A DNA stretch of 64,000 nt from Neostapfia colusana (taxonomy: Eukaryota > Streptophyta > Magnoliopsida > Poales > Poaceae), in NCBI GenBank assembly GCA_030760725.1, contig JASWHV010000010.1, forward strand, positions 36,833,760 to 36,897,759, written 5' to 3'. How positions within the stretch are numbered: position 1 is the stretch's first letter; each line of letters begins with the position of its first letter. The translations under genes and the position numbers were made by a program. The notes below the pieces were generated by a model. It saw nothing but the letters and a program-made list of their open reading frames with translations. It was not told where the DNA came from and ran no database searches. Positions 23,030 through 36,312 of this stretch are shown piece by piece.

Positions 23030-24783
23030 TGTAACACCCCAAATTTTGATTCAAAACCCTAAACCATGTTCAGAGGGGAATTTAAAAATCTTTGGACGTG
23101 TTGCATGTTTTGCAAAAATTCAAATTCAAACTGGAATTCAAAATATACTCAAAACAGAAAAGAAATGGAAAAAGAAAAAGAGAAACGGGAAAAAACCCGG
23201 CCAGTGGGCCGAAACCCGCCAGCCGGCCCAGCTTTCCCCGCGCAGCCCGCCCCCCGCGCGCGCCCGCGCTCTCTCACACAGACAGGTGGGACCCACCTGT
23301 CATCCCCAACCTCGCTCGCGCCGACCCCGAACTTTTCCCCCCGAGCACGCGTGATCTTAACCGATCGGGAAACCCGTCCCGCCGCCTGAATTCTGGTCCC
23401 AGAGGACTCCAACTCGATCACAACAGACCCACCGCCCTCCTCCGGCTATAAAAACCCCCGACCCGATCAGTTTTTCCCACGCGATCGCCGATTTTCACTC
23501 CGGTGAGCATCGAGACTTCGCCGGTGAATTCTGGCCGATCTAAGCTCGGAAACTCTGATCTAACTCGCTGGTCTTGATCCACCGCCTCCGGGGAACTTTG
23601 CAGGTGCAGAAAACCCGAAGACTTACGGTGTAAATCCAGCGCCGACGAGCTTCGCCGTGGTTTTGCCTCGGACCTCGCCGCCGATCACTTTCCAGGACCC
23701 CCGAGCTCGAGAAAACCCCCGAGGTGAGATCCCTGACCTCCCCTGTACCGATCTAGGCCATAAGATTACAGTTCTAGGCAGAATTCTCGAAGATCCGAAA
23801 CTTTCCGGCGAGATCGCCGCTTCCCGCCGCCGTGCGCCGCCGGCAGCGCCGCCCTCGCTCGATCAGAGCGACGTGGCCGCTTGTGCGCCGTTTATTTTAA
23901 ATCGCACGGTAGACTTTAAAACCCCGCGTACCGGTTCGATGTTATAATCTCAGCCGTCGGTTTAAAATCGGACGGTCCACGTCAGCCCCGCATTATAAAG
24001 ACTGGAATTCTTACGTGCTACCCCCTAGGGTTCTCTGGAATTGAGAGCTAGCCCCGGAAACTTCAGATCTAGCCCCTGGAACTCCAGAAAATCATGTAAA
24101 TTCACTTAAAAATCAGTTTTAGCCCCTGGACTTAATAGAAATTAGGAAAAACACCTCTGATAAGTGTAGCTAGACCCCTGGAAATTATGAAAATAATATT
24201 ATAGACCCTGTAATGGGGTGAATTCATTATTTTGGCCCTGTTTAGTATTTAATTTAGGAAATTGAATATGTAACTAGTGTTTAAAAATTAAAAAGTGGGA
24301 CAAACATAATTGTCAAAATTAATTAAAAACTTTCTCAGTACTTAGAAAACTTTGGAGTGAGATAAAAATATATTTTTGGGCTGAAATGAATCTGTTTCAT
24401 TTAATTATTCACATTATTTAGTATAAGGACACACTTTTAAGTAAAGAATAGCTATAGAAAAAAAGGGGGAAAATAATCATGAAATAGTTTACATCAGAGG
24501 CCAAGGTCAAAATATGTTATTAAATTATTTAGGACCAAAACCTATACTGTATAGATGATGTGTATTACTAGTTTTATAATAAAATACACAATTATGCATA
24601 GGAATATAAATCTGAAAATATAGCAACTAGTAAATGATAAATGGAGTTTTTAAAATCCAAAGAGTTCAGTTTAGGGTTGATGGAAATTGTGAAGGCACAT
24701 ATGGAGAAGAAAAATACTTTTCATACATACTTGGTAGTGAAAAGGTGTAGTAGTTTAATATAAGGAATTTATTTAAAACTGAA

Positions 24784-24855
<72 letters not shown>

Positions 24856-26531
24856 TGTAAGTATAAATATGAACACCAAAGTAGGAATCATATACATATA
24901 AATAAAAGTGTATGCAAGCCACAGATCAACACACACAGAGTAACCACAACACATATAATGGTGAATGAATTTCATAAATATGAATGTGTGGTTTGTATGA
25001 AGTGTAAGTGTGAACTATGTCTTATGGATTGTTGTTTTTCTTTTGCTATGTGTGATGGTATGAAGTAGAACCTGTTCAAGAACAAGTTATTCATTTCCAA
25101 GATCAGGACTACCCATTTCAAGAGCAGCAAGAAGGAGGCAAGTGTCCTTGACCACTTTGATCCTATGCTAGGATGTGTAGATAGAATTATTTGCATTGTC
25201 AAATGAAATATGAAACCCATGCTAGGAAAGTTTCCCTAGTATTGCATTACCTTGTTTCCTTGTAGCTTGGGTTGGGATTTATTTTGTCATGTCATTTATT
25301 TACATGCATTTGCTTAGCCATGCTTAGAATGGGATATTTGGGAAATGAGATCATCAGTTTATATTACCATACTCTTGAATGAGACATTGTGAGTTATGTA
25401 GAGGTAGGGATCAAGGCAAGTTGGATGTTTTGGTTGTGTGCTGGGTGCACGAGACTTGGGTTTGTGTTTAGTACTTGCCTGGATCCTAAGGACCGGTTCA
25501 TGGAGCATGTAACCTGGCTTTACAGTGCCAACCACATGCTGAGATGGGGCAGCTTGGCCAATTAATTAGGTGTATCCCCGGCGTAGTATGGGTGTGTTGG
25601 ATGGTGCGGGGAGTAGGTGTCATCTGGACTACCATATGAACCGCAAGGCTCAAGAGGGGGCCACTACAGCGGGGTTGGAGCCTCTTGTATGCTGTTAGGG
25701 GTGAAACCTCAGTGGGCCCACGCTCGTCGGGAATCCCTTTGTAAAGGCTTCGTAGTGATCTCTTGGCCGCACACCTGGGAAGTGTGAATGTGGATCGTAG
25801 CCACTGGCATAATGGAGGTTCTTTTAGTCCACCCGGCAACGGGGATGAAATCACTACTTGTGGGTACAGTGGTACAAACTCTGCAGAGTCAAAACTGTCT
25901 TGACAGCCGTGCTAACGGTTAAGAGCGGCCTGGACTTATTCATGATTAGAGGAATGATGGTTTTGGATGTTAAGCGGGGAGCTTAACATTGGTAATGATG
26001 TTATGGTTATTGGATTATGATGATGGGATGGGAGATTGGGACCATTTCACCTGTGTAGTAATGAAGGTGCTTAATAAGCTAAGGTGATAGGTATTAATTG
26101 CGTAGTGCTTTAACCATGAGTTCAACCTCTCCTTGTTCTAGCCATGCATGATATAATTTTCCCACACTTGCTGAGTACCCTTGGTACTCAACCTTGCATA
26201 TTTGTTGGTTTATATTGCTGCTCAGGTCAAGATAATGAGGTGGTGTATAATGACCAAGATTTTGGACCCGAGGAAGGATTTTAGGTTTATGAAGACCCCC
26301 GGGCAACGCCTGTGATGGAGCCCTAAAAAATAATATTCCGCTGCTAGTTTATTTACTTGTGATGAAGCATTAGTGTCCATTGAGACATTTGCGATGTAAG
26401 ACTTATTTATATTCGACACCTGGCTTGTAATAAATGATGCTTCACTATTTGTCATCACATGTATGAGAAAATGATCCTGGCATACATGTGATATTCACTT
26501 GGTTGTTTCTTCGGAAAAACCGGGTGTGACA
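23030..26531 (+). mobile_element. Solo LTR, family B, plus strand, 3502 bp
   Basis: Begins TGTAACACCCC and ends GGGTGTGACA with no internal region, flanked by the direct repeat ATTCC (23025-23029 and 26532-26536). This is the result of LTR-LTR recombination deleting the interior after insertion. It is more diverged from LTRs 1-3 than those are from each other, and carries its own (AC)n(AT)n expansion. Its exon-like blocks (25069-25137, 69 nt; 26226-26284, 59 nt) keep length, frame and stop. A TATAAAAA motif lies near 23447. Confidence 0.93.
24784..24853. repeat. (AC)n(AT)n compound microsatellite
   Basis: About 12 AC units followed by about 22 AT units in the solo LTR. Other family B LTRs have only a short TATATATA at this position (for example near 44554), so it expanded after this copy inserted. 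Confidence 0.95.
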
Positions 26532-29207
26532 ATTCCCGACGAGCGTGGGTCCACTGAGGTTTCACCCCTAACAGCATACAAGAGGCTCCGACCCCGCTGC
26601 AGTGGCCCCCTCTTGAGGCTTGCGGTTCATATGATGGTCCAGCTGACACCTATTCCCCGCACCATCCAACACACCCATACTACGCCGGGGATACACCTAA
26701 TTAATTGGCCAAGCTGCCCCATCTCAGCATGTGGTTGGCACTGTAAAGCCAGGTTACATGCTCCATGAACCGGTCCTTAGGATCCAAGCAAGTACTAAAC
26801 ACAAACCCAAGTCTCGTGCACCCAGCACACAACCAAAACATCCAACTTGCCTTGATCCCTACCTCATAATATCTCATTCAAGAGTATGGTAATATAAACT
26901 GATAATCTCATATCCCAATTATCCCATTCTAAGCATGGCTAAGCATATGCATAATAATAAATGACATGATAAAATGAATCCCAACCCAAGCTACAAGGAA
27001 ACAAGGTAATGCAATTCTAGGGAAAAATCCTAGTATGGATTTCATATTTCAATTGACAATGCAAATAATTCTACCTACACATCCTAGTATAGGATCAAAG
27101 TGGTCAAGGACACTTGCCTCCTTCTTGCTGCTCTTGAAATGGGTAGTCCTTGTCTTGGAAAGGAATAACTTGCTCTTGAGCAGGTTCTACATCATACCAT
27201 CACACATAGCAAAAGAAAAACAACAATCCATAAGACATAGTTCACACTTCCACTTCATACAAACCACACATTCACATTTAACAAAGCCATTCACAACTTA
27301 TATGTGTTGTGTTTACTCTATGTGTTTGACCTTTGGCTTACATGCACTTTTAATCATGTGTATATGATTCCTACTTTTGTATTCACATTTATGCTTGCAT
27401 ACTTTATACATGAGTTTCCAATTTAAATAATTTTCCTTATATTCAATTACTACACCTTTTAGCTACCAAGTATGCATGAAAGTTATTTTCCTCCTCCATA
27501 TGTGTCTTCAAAATTTCTACCAACCCTAAACTGAATTCTTTGGATTTTAGAACTCCATTTATCATTTACTAATTGTTATATTTTCAGATTTATTTCCTAT
27601 GCCAAATTGTGAACTTTATTGTGAAAATAACAAGACACATCATCTAAACAGAATAGGTTCTGATCTAAAATATTTACTAATATATTTTAGACCTTTTCCT
27701 TTGATGTAAACTATTTTACAATTATTTTCCCTATTTTCCGGAACTATTCTTTACTTAAAAATGTGTCCCTAAATGTGAATAATAAATTAAACAGATTCAA
27801 TTCAGTCCCAAAACATGTTTTTATCTTACTCCAAAGTTTTCTAAATACTGAGAAAGTTTTAAATTTAATTATAACAATATGTTTGTCCCACTTTTTAATT
27901 TTTAATCACTAGCCACTTATTCAATTTCCTAATTTAAATACTAAACAGGGCTAAAAAGATAAACTCACCCCATTACAGGGTCTATAATATTATTTTCAGA
28001 ATTTCCAGGGGTCTAGCTACACTTATCAGAGGTGTTTTTCCTAATTTTTATTAAGTGCAGGGGCTAAATCTGATTTTTAAATGAATTTACATGATTTTCT
28101 GGAGTTCCAGGGGCTAGATCAGAAGTTTCCGGGGCTAGCTCTTATTTCCAGAGAACCCCAGGGGGTAGCGCGTAAGAATTCCAGTCTTTATAACGCGGGG
28201 CTGACGTGGACCGTCCGATTTTAAACCGACGGCTGAGATTATAACGTCGAACCGGTACGCGGGTATTTAAACCCTACCGTGCGATTTAAAATAAACGGCG
28301 CACAAGTGGCCACGTCGCTCTGATCGAGCGCGGGCGATGCTGCCGGCGGCGCACGGCGGCGGGAGGCAGCGATCTCGCCGGAAACTTTCGGATCTTCGGG
28401 AATTCTTCCTAGAACTGTGATTTTATGACATAGATCGGTAGAGGGGAGGTCGGGCATCTCACCTCGGGGGTTTTCTTGAGCTCGGAGGTCCTGGAAGGTG
28501 ATCGGCGACGAGGTCCGAGGCAAAACCACGGCGAAGCTCGTCGGCGCTGCGTTTACACCGCAAATCACCGAGTTTTCTGCACCTGCAAGGTTCCCCGGAG
28601 GCGGTGGATCAAGACCAGCGAGTTAGACCGGAATTTCCGAGCTTAGATCGGCCAGAATTCGCCGGAGAAGTCTCGGTTCTCACCGGAGGAAAAATCGGCG
28701 ATCGCGTGGGAAAAACAGAACGAGGCCGGGGTTTTTATAGACGGGGGAGGGCGGTGTGTCGGTTGTGATCGAGTTTGAGTCGTCCGGGACCAAAATTCGG
28801 CTGGGGAACGCGGTTTCCAGGGGTAGTTTTGATTCAGGAGAGAGAGATGTCCCGGGGTCGGCCGATCGCGTGCGAGGAAGAAGATGACGGAGGGCCCCGC
28901 GTGTCAGTGAGAGAGAGAGACGCACGGCTGTGGGCTGGCGGGGGGGGGGGGGGGAATGGTGGGCCGGCTGGTGGGTTCGGCCCACTGGCCGGTTAGGTTT
29001 TAGTTTTCTTTTTCTTTTTTTCTATTTCTTTTCTGGTTTGAGTTTAATTTGAATTCCAGTTTGAATTTGAATTTTTGCAAAACATGCAACACGTCCAAAA
29101 AATTTTAAATTCCCCTCTTAACATGATTTAGAGTTTTGAATCAAAATTTTTGGGGTGTTACAGCTCTACCCCCCTTAAAAGAAATCTCGTCCTCGAGATT
29201 GGTGTTT

Positions 29208-32200
29208 CTAATAAAACAATTCCGGAAATTGTGCCTTGAGCTCATCTTCTCGCTCCTAGGTGGCTTCCTCTTCTGAGTGATGCTTCCACTGCACCTTGCA
29301 CATCCGGATTCTTTTATTTCTGGTGAGGCGTTCCATTGTCTCCAAAATCTTGTATGGTTGCTCGGCATAAGAAAAATCCTCAGCTACGCTCACTTCATTC
29401 ATCGGTAACACCTCCTCAGGCGTCCTCAGGCATTTCTTGAGTTGTGACACATGGAATACATCGTGCACATCCGATAGGCGAGCCGGTAATTCTAGTTGAT
29501 ACGCCACTTCGCCTTTCCTCTCCAAAACTTGAAAGGGTCCGATGTATGGAGGTGACAACTTCCCTTTCACCTTGAACCGACGAAGTCCTCTGATAGGGGA
29601 CACCTTGAGATAAACATAGTCTCCCACGTTGAAAACGAGCTCTCTTCTTCATACATCAGCATAACTCTTTTGGCGTGTCTATGCTATCCGCAAGTTATTG
29701 CGAATTTCCCTCACCTTCGCCTCGGCTTCTTGTAGTACCTCTGGACCAAACACTTTACTTTCCCCCGTTTGGTTCCAAAATAGGTGAGTTCGGCACTTCC
29801 TCCCATACAAAGCATCAAACGGTGACATCTTCATACTAGCTTGATAGCTGTTGTTATAGGAAAACTCCGCATACGGTAAATTCTTGTCCCAACTCCTATT
29901 GTTTTTGAGTGCACATGCCCTTAACATATCTTCAAGGATCTGATTGGTTCTCTCCGTCTGCCCGTCAGTTTGGGGATGATAGGCAGAGCTGAAGTTCAGA
30001 TAGGTTCCCATGGTTTCATTCAACTTCTGCCAAAACCTCGAGGTGAACTGTGTCCCTCGGTCCGACACAATCTTCTTTGGCACTCCATGGTAACACACGA
30101 TCCTCGACATGTACAATTCTGCCAATTTGGATCTGCTGTAGCTTTCTTTCACGGGGATGAAATGAGCTACCTTGGTTAGCCTGTCAATGATGACCCATAC
30201 CGAATCATATCCTGATTGGGTCCTAGGCAATCCCACGATGAAATCCATGCTGATTTCTTCCCATTTCCATTCAGGCACTTTGAGTGGTTGCAATAATCCC
30301 GCGGGTCGTTGATGTTCTGCTTTCACCAACTGACATGTGTCACATAGGGCAACATGTTCCGCGACATCTCGCTTCATGCCATACCACCAATACCTGCCCT
30401 TGAGGTCCTGGTACATCTTCGTACTCCCAGGATGAATGGAATAGTCGGAATCGTGAGCCTCCTTCAAAATCAATTCACGGATCTCCTTTACTTCAGGCAC
30501 ACAGATTCTTTTTCTGTGCCACACCGTTCCTTGTTCACCCTCTCTAAAACCCGGAGCTTTATTTTCCTTGATGAGTTGTCTGATCTCTTGTATCTTCTCA
30601 TCATTCTTTTGGCCCTCGCGTATGTCTCGCTCGAGTGTGGAGTCCACTTCCATGGCGATGGCTTCACTAATATTTACTAGACATAGATTGAGCCTTATAA
30701 CCTCGTCCTTCAATTCTGCAGGCATGTCCTTCAAGATCAACTTATTGACCAGCACTTTCCGACTCAAAGCATCAGCCACGACGTTTGCTTTCCCGGGATG
30801 ATAGTTGATGCCCACATCAAAGTCATTGATTAGCTCTAACCATCTCCTTTGTCTGAGGTTGAGATCTGGCTGTGTGAAAATGTACTTCAAACTCTTATGA
30901 TCCGTATATATCTCGGTCCTCTTCCCCATCAAGTAGTGCCGCCAAATTTTCAACGCGTGTACCACTGCGGCTAGTTCTAGGTCGTGTGTAGGATAGTTTT
31001 TCTCGTGCTTCCGAAGCTGCCGGGATGCATATGCCACGACATGCCCTTCTTGCATGAGAACACATCCCAACCCGTTTCTAGAGGCATCGCAGTACACCGT
31101 GAAGTTCTTCTGCATATCTGGCATATCCAACACTGGGGCTGTTGTCAATCTCTTCTTTAGCTCCTGAAAGCTCGTCTCGCACTGTGGCGTCCAGGTGAAT
31201 GTGATTCCCTTCTCCAACAGTTTGGTGAGAGGTCTCGAGATCTTGGAGAATCCCTCAATAAACCATCGATAGTATCCAGCCAATCCCAAAAAGCTTCGAA
31301 CTTCCCCGACATTTTCAGGGATCTTCCTCTTCTGTATATCCTCAATTTTGACAGGATCCACGGAGATTCCTCCCTCCGATATTATATGTCCTAAGAAGGG
31401 AACTCTCTTCAGCCAAAACTCACACATGCTCAACTTGGCATATAGTTGGTGTTCTCTCAGCCTTTGCAACACCAACCTTAGATGTTTCTCATGTTCTTCT
31501 TCATCTTTGGAGAAGACGAGAATGTCATCTATGAAAACCACCACAAATTTGTCCAGATATTCCATGAATACCTTGTTCATGAGATACATGAAGTATGCCG
31601 GGGCATTAGTTAGCCCGAAAGGCATGACAGCATATTCATACAGTCCGTACCGAGATACGAAAGCTGTCTTGGGAATATCAGATTGCCTTATCATGAGTTG
31701 GTGGTATCCCGACCTGAGATCAATTTTTGAGAACACACAAGCTCCCCTCAACTGATCAAACAAGTCTTCAATGCGAGGTAATGGGTACTTGTTCTTGATG
31801 GTTACCTCATTCAAAGCACGGTAATCCACGCATAACCTTTGGGTTCCGTCTTTCTTGGGCACAAATATCACCGGAGCTCCCCATGGTGAGGAACTAGGGC
31901 GGATATACCCCTTCTCCGTCAATTCTCTCAAATGATCCTTGAGTTCTTCAAGCTGCTTGGAGTCCATCCGATAGGGTCTCTTGTATATCGGGGCAGTTCC
32001 AGGCACTAGCTCAATTGCAAATTCCACTTCACGATCGGGAGGCATACCTGGCAATTCTTCCGGAAAAACGTCTGGATATTCCCTGATGGTCCTGATTTCC
32101 TCAACTTTCACCTCAACTTGATTTAATTTAATGTCCCTCCTAGGCTCGCGTATTGTTATGAACTTTACTCTTGTGCCACTAGGGTGAGTTAGTTCCACCT
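29208..32200 (-). pseudogene. pol: Family B pol of unit 2: protease tail to chromodomain
   Basis: Nearly complete pol in one frame. From the 5' end: protease tail (VELTHPSGTRVKF), RT with FIDDILVFS, RNase H (YCDASRNGLG, YTDHKSLKYIF, ADALSRK), integrase zinc finger (HDSDYSIHPGS, CDTC) and core (MDFIVGLP, VSDRGTQF, QTERTNQ), then chromodomain. No frameshift, but in-frame stops: TAG at 29679-29681 (Gln in relatives), TGA near 29650-29652 (Arg) and TAG at 29256-29258 (Trp). All three fit C-to-T or G-to-A change. Upstream of 32200 the apparent frame runs into antisense gag and is not genuine. Confidence 0.92.
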
Positions 32201-32840
32201 CCACAAGCTGCACCACGCCAACCAAGGCTGAGTGAGTTTCTAGGAACTCAACCTCCAAAGTTAGCAAGTGCTGCCGAACCTCTGGAGGCAGATGATTGGC
32301 TGAAGACCATTGAAAGCAAGATGAGGATCATCCAGTGCCAAGGGTATGAGAGGGTTCTGTTTGCCTCTCATCAATTGCATGGACCTGCTGCTGATTGGTG
32401 GACCGCCTATGTGGCCGCCCATCATGACCCTGAGAACATCACTTGGGAAGAGTTCAAGCGTAGTTTCCGCAACCATTACATCCCAAGAGGTGAACTCAAA
32501 AACAAGAGGAAAGAATTTTTGGGGTTGCAGCAAGGTAACATGACGGTGAGGGAATACCTCACTAAATTTACTCAACAATCCCGTTATGCCCCACGAGACA
32601 TAGAGACTGATGAGCAGAAACAAGACTGCTTCGTGGAAGGACTTACCGCGGAGATGCAGTGTGCAATGTCCTCAAATTAGTATGACAGCTTCCAAAAGAT
32701 GGTGGACAGAGCATTTGTGGTAGAAAGGAAGCTAAAGGCCTTGGAAAATGAAAATAAGAGGAAGGCCGGTTGGTCACATCAAGCCTCAGGGAGCAACACT
32801 CGCCCACGTCTGATGCATCAACCTGCAGGGCAACCTAGTG
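32191..32840 (+). pseudogene. gag: Inverted gag segment, family B unit 2
   Basis: Plus-strand gag piece equivalent to about 47738-48385 of the plus-strand family B element, joined head-on to the minus-strand pol. The joint shares AGTTCCACC between both parents. It covers the gag core (ITWEEFKRSF, EFLGLQQGNM) and ends before the zinc knuckle. TAG at 32678-32680 replaces Glu. The right end carries CCTAGTGGCAC, resembling the protease region near 49045, before the LTR resumes. Confidence 0.88.
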
Positions 32841-32841
32841 G

Positions 32842-35800
32842 CACACCCGGTTTTTCCGATGAACAACCAAGTGAATATCACATGTATGCCAGGATCATTT
32901 TCTCATACATGTGATGACAAATAGTGAAGCATCATTTATTACAAGCCAGGTGTCGAATATAAGTAAGTCTTACATAGTAAATGTCTCGATGGACAATAAT
33001 AAGTTCATCACAAGTAAATAAACTAGCAGCGGAATATTATTCTTGAGGGCTCCGTCACAGGCGTTGCCCGGGGGTCTTCATGAACCTAGAAACCTTCTTC
33101 GGGTCCAAAGTCTTGGTAATTATACACCACCTCGTTATCTTGACCTGAGCAGCAATATAAACCAACAAAATATGCAAGGTTGAGTACCAATGGTACTCAG
33201 CAAGTGTGGGAAAATTATATCATGCATGGCTAGAACAAGGAGAGGTTGAACTCATGGTTAAGGCACTACGCAATTAAATACCTATCACCTTAGCTTATTA
33301 AGCACCTACATTACGACACAGGTGAAATGGTCCCAATCTCCCATCCCATCATCATAATCCAATAACCATAACATCATTTCCAATGTTAAGCTCACCGCTT
33401 AACATTCACAACTTCCAAAACTATCAATCCTCTAATCATGAATAAGTCCAAGCCGCTCTTGACCGTGAGCACGGCTGTCATGACAGTTTTGGCTCTGCAG
33501 AGTTTGCACCACTGTACCCACATGTAGTGATTTCATCCCCCGTTGCCGGGTGGACTAAAAGAACCTCCATTATGCCAGTGACTACGAACCACATTCACAC
33601 TTCCCAGGTGTGTAGCCAGGAGATCACTACGAAGCCTTTACAAAGGGATTCCCGACGAGCGTGGGACCACTGAGGTTTCACCCCTAACAGCATACAAGAG
33701 GCTCCAACCCCGCTGCAGTGGCCCCCTCTTGAGCCATTCAGTTCATATGGTAGTCCAGCTGACACCTATTCCCCGCACCATCCAACACACCCATACTACG
33801 CCGGGGATACACCTAATTAATTGGCCAAGCTGCCCCATCTCAGCATGTGGTTGGCACGGTAAAGCCAGGTTACATGCTCCATGAACCGGTCCTTAGGATC
33901 CAGGCAAGTACTAAACACAAACCCGAGTCTCGTGCACCCAGCACACAACCAAAACATCCAACTTGCCTTGATCCCTACCTCTACATAACTCATAATATCT
34001 CATTCAAGAGTATGGTAATATAAACTGATGATCTCATATCCCAAATATCCCATTCTAAGCATGGCTAAGCATATGCATAATAATAAATGACATGATAAAT
34101 GAATCCCAACCCAAGCTACAAGGAAACAAGGTAATGCAATTCTAGGGAAACATCCTAGTATGGGTTTCATATTTCAATTGACAATGCAAATAATTCTACC
34201 TACACATCCTAGTATAGGATCAAAGTGGTCAAGGACACTTGCCTCCTTCTTGCTGCTCTTGAAATGGGTAGTCCTGGTCTTGGAAAGGAATAACTTGCTC
34301 TTGAGCAGGTTCTACATCATACCATCACACATAGCAAAAGAAAAACAACAATCCATAAGACATAGTTCACACTTCCACTTCATACAAACCACACATTCAC
34401 ATTTAACAAAGCCATTCACATCTTATATGTGTTGTGTTTACTCTATGTGTTTGACATTTGGCTTACATGCACTTTTAATCATGTGTATATGATTCCTACA
34501 TTTGTATTCACATTTATTCTTGCATACTTTATACATGAGTTTCCAATTTAAATAATTTTCCTTATATTCAATTACTACACCTTTTAGCTACCAAGTATGC
34601 ATGAAAGTTATTTTCCTCCTCCATATGTGTCTTCAAAATTTCTACCAACCCTAAACTGAATTCTTTGGATTTTAGAACTCCATTTATCATTTACTAGTTG
34701 CTATATTTTCAGATTTATTTCCTATGCCAAATTGTGAACTTTACTGTGAAAATAACAAGACACATCATCTAAACAGAATAGGTTCTGATCTAAAATATTT
34801 ACTAATATATTTTAGACCTTTTCCTTTGATGTAAACTATTTTACAATTATTTTCCCTATTTTCCAGAACTATTCTTTACTTAAAAATGTGTCCCTAAATG
34901 TGAATAATAAATTTAACAGATTCAATTCGGTCCCAAAACATGTTTTTATCTTACTCCAAAGTTTTCTAAATACTGAGAAAGTTTTAAATTTAATTATGAC
35001 AATATGTTTGTCCCACTTTTTAATTTTTAATCACTAGCCACTTATTGAATTTCCTAATTTAAATACTAAACAGGGCTAAAAAGATAAACTCACCCCATTA
35101 CAGGGTCTATAATATTATTTTCAGAATTTCCAGGGGTCTAGCTACACTTATCAGAGGTGTTTTTCCTAATTTTTATTAAGTCCAGGGGCTAAATCTGATT
35201 TTTAAATGATTTTACATGATTTTCTGGAGTTCCAGGGGCTAGATCAGAAGTTTCCGGGGCTAGCTCTTATTTCCCGAGAACCCCAGGGGGTAGCGTGTAT
35301 GAATTCCAGTCTTCATAACGCGGGGCTGACGTGGACCGTCCGATTTTAAACCGACGGCTGAGATTATAACGTCGAACCGGTACGCTACCGTGCGATTTAA
35401 AATAAATGGCGCACAAGCGGCCACGTCGCTCTGATCGAGCGCGGGCGGCGCTGCCGGCGGCGCACGGCGGCGGAAGGCGGCGATCTCGCCAGAAACTTTC
35501 GGATCTTCGGGAATTCTTCCTAGAACTGTGATTTTATGGCATAGATCGGTAGAGGGGAGGTCGGGGATCTCACCTCGGGGGTTTTCTTGAGCTCGGAGGT
35601 CCTGGAAGGTGATCGGCGACGAGGTCCGAGGCAAAACCACGGCGAAGCTCGTCGGCGCTGCGTTTACACCGCAAATCACCGAGTTTTCTACACCTGCAAG
35701 GTTCCCCGGAGGCGGTGGATCAAAACCAGCGAGTTAGACCGGAATTTCCGAGCTTAGATCGGCCAGAATTTACCGGAGAAGTCTCGGTTCTCACCAGAGG

Positions 35801-36267
35801 AAAAATCGGCAATCGCGTGGGAAAAACAGAACGAGGCCGGGGTTTTTATAGACGGGGGAGGGCGGTGTGTCGGTTGTGATCGAGTTTGAGTCGTCCGGGA
35901 CCAAAATTCGGTTGGGGAACGCGGTTTCCAGGGGGTAGTTTTGATTCGGGAGAGAGAGATGTCTTGGGGTCGGCCGATCGCGCGCGAGGAAGAAGATGAC
36001 GGCGGGCCCCGCATGTCAGTGAGAGAGAGAGGCGCGCGGCTGTGGGCTGGGGGGAGGGGAAATGGTGGGCCGGCTGGTGGGTTCGGCCCACTGGCCGGTT
36101 AGGTTTTAGTTTTCTTTTTCTTTTTTCTATTTCTTTTCTGATTTGAGTTTAATTTGAATTCCAGTTTGAATTTGAATTTTTGCAAAACATGCAACACGTC
36201 CAAAAATTTTTAAATTCCCCTCTTAACATGATTTAGAGTTTTGAATCAAAATTTTTGGGGTGTTACA
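32842..36267 (-). repeat. Family B LTR 3
   Basis: Minus-strand LTR, about 3426 bp, lacking the last three bases of its 3' terminus at the left joint but with an intact TGTAACACCCC edge at 36267. Very similar to LTRs 1 and 2. Exon-like blocks: 34311-34243 (69 nt) and 33144-33086 (59 nt). A pol tail follows on the right, so it again acts as 3' LTR of the next unit. Confidence 0.9.
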
Positions 36268-36312
36268 GCTCTACCCCCCTTAAAAGAAATCTCGTCCTAG
36301 AGATTGGTGTTT

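Larger units (their letters stand above)
22216..29162 (-). repeat. Family B LTR 2, interrupted by a solo LTR
   Basis: Minus-strand LTR in two parts, 22216-23029 and 26532-29162, about 3.44 kb once the insert and duplicated target are removed. Complete termini on both sides. It functions as 3' LTR for the pol remnant that follows at 29208. Exon-like blocks: 27186-27118 (69 nt) and 22521-22463 (59 nt), on opposite sides of the insertion. Poly-G run near 28940. Confidence 0.9.

Noticed and set aside
24769..24975. Reading frame across the (AC)n(AT)n run
   Set aside because: It is created by the microsatellite (alternating Ile-Tyr and Cys-Val on the minus strand) and has no counterpart in other LTR copies.
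28938..28956. Poly-G run as a quadruplex regulator (also near 20513)
   Set aside because: It is present in two minus-strand LTRs but missing from LTR 3 and the plus-strand copies, so it is probably a homopolymer expansion or sequencing-prone tract.
29679..32267. First 25 or so codons of the 862-codon frame as an N-terminal extension of pol
   Set aside because: They are antisense gag brought in by the head-on joint at about 32200 and are not part of the pol protein.
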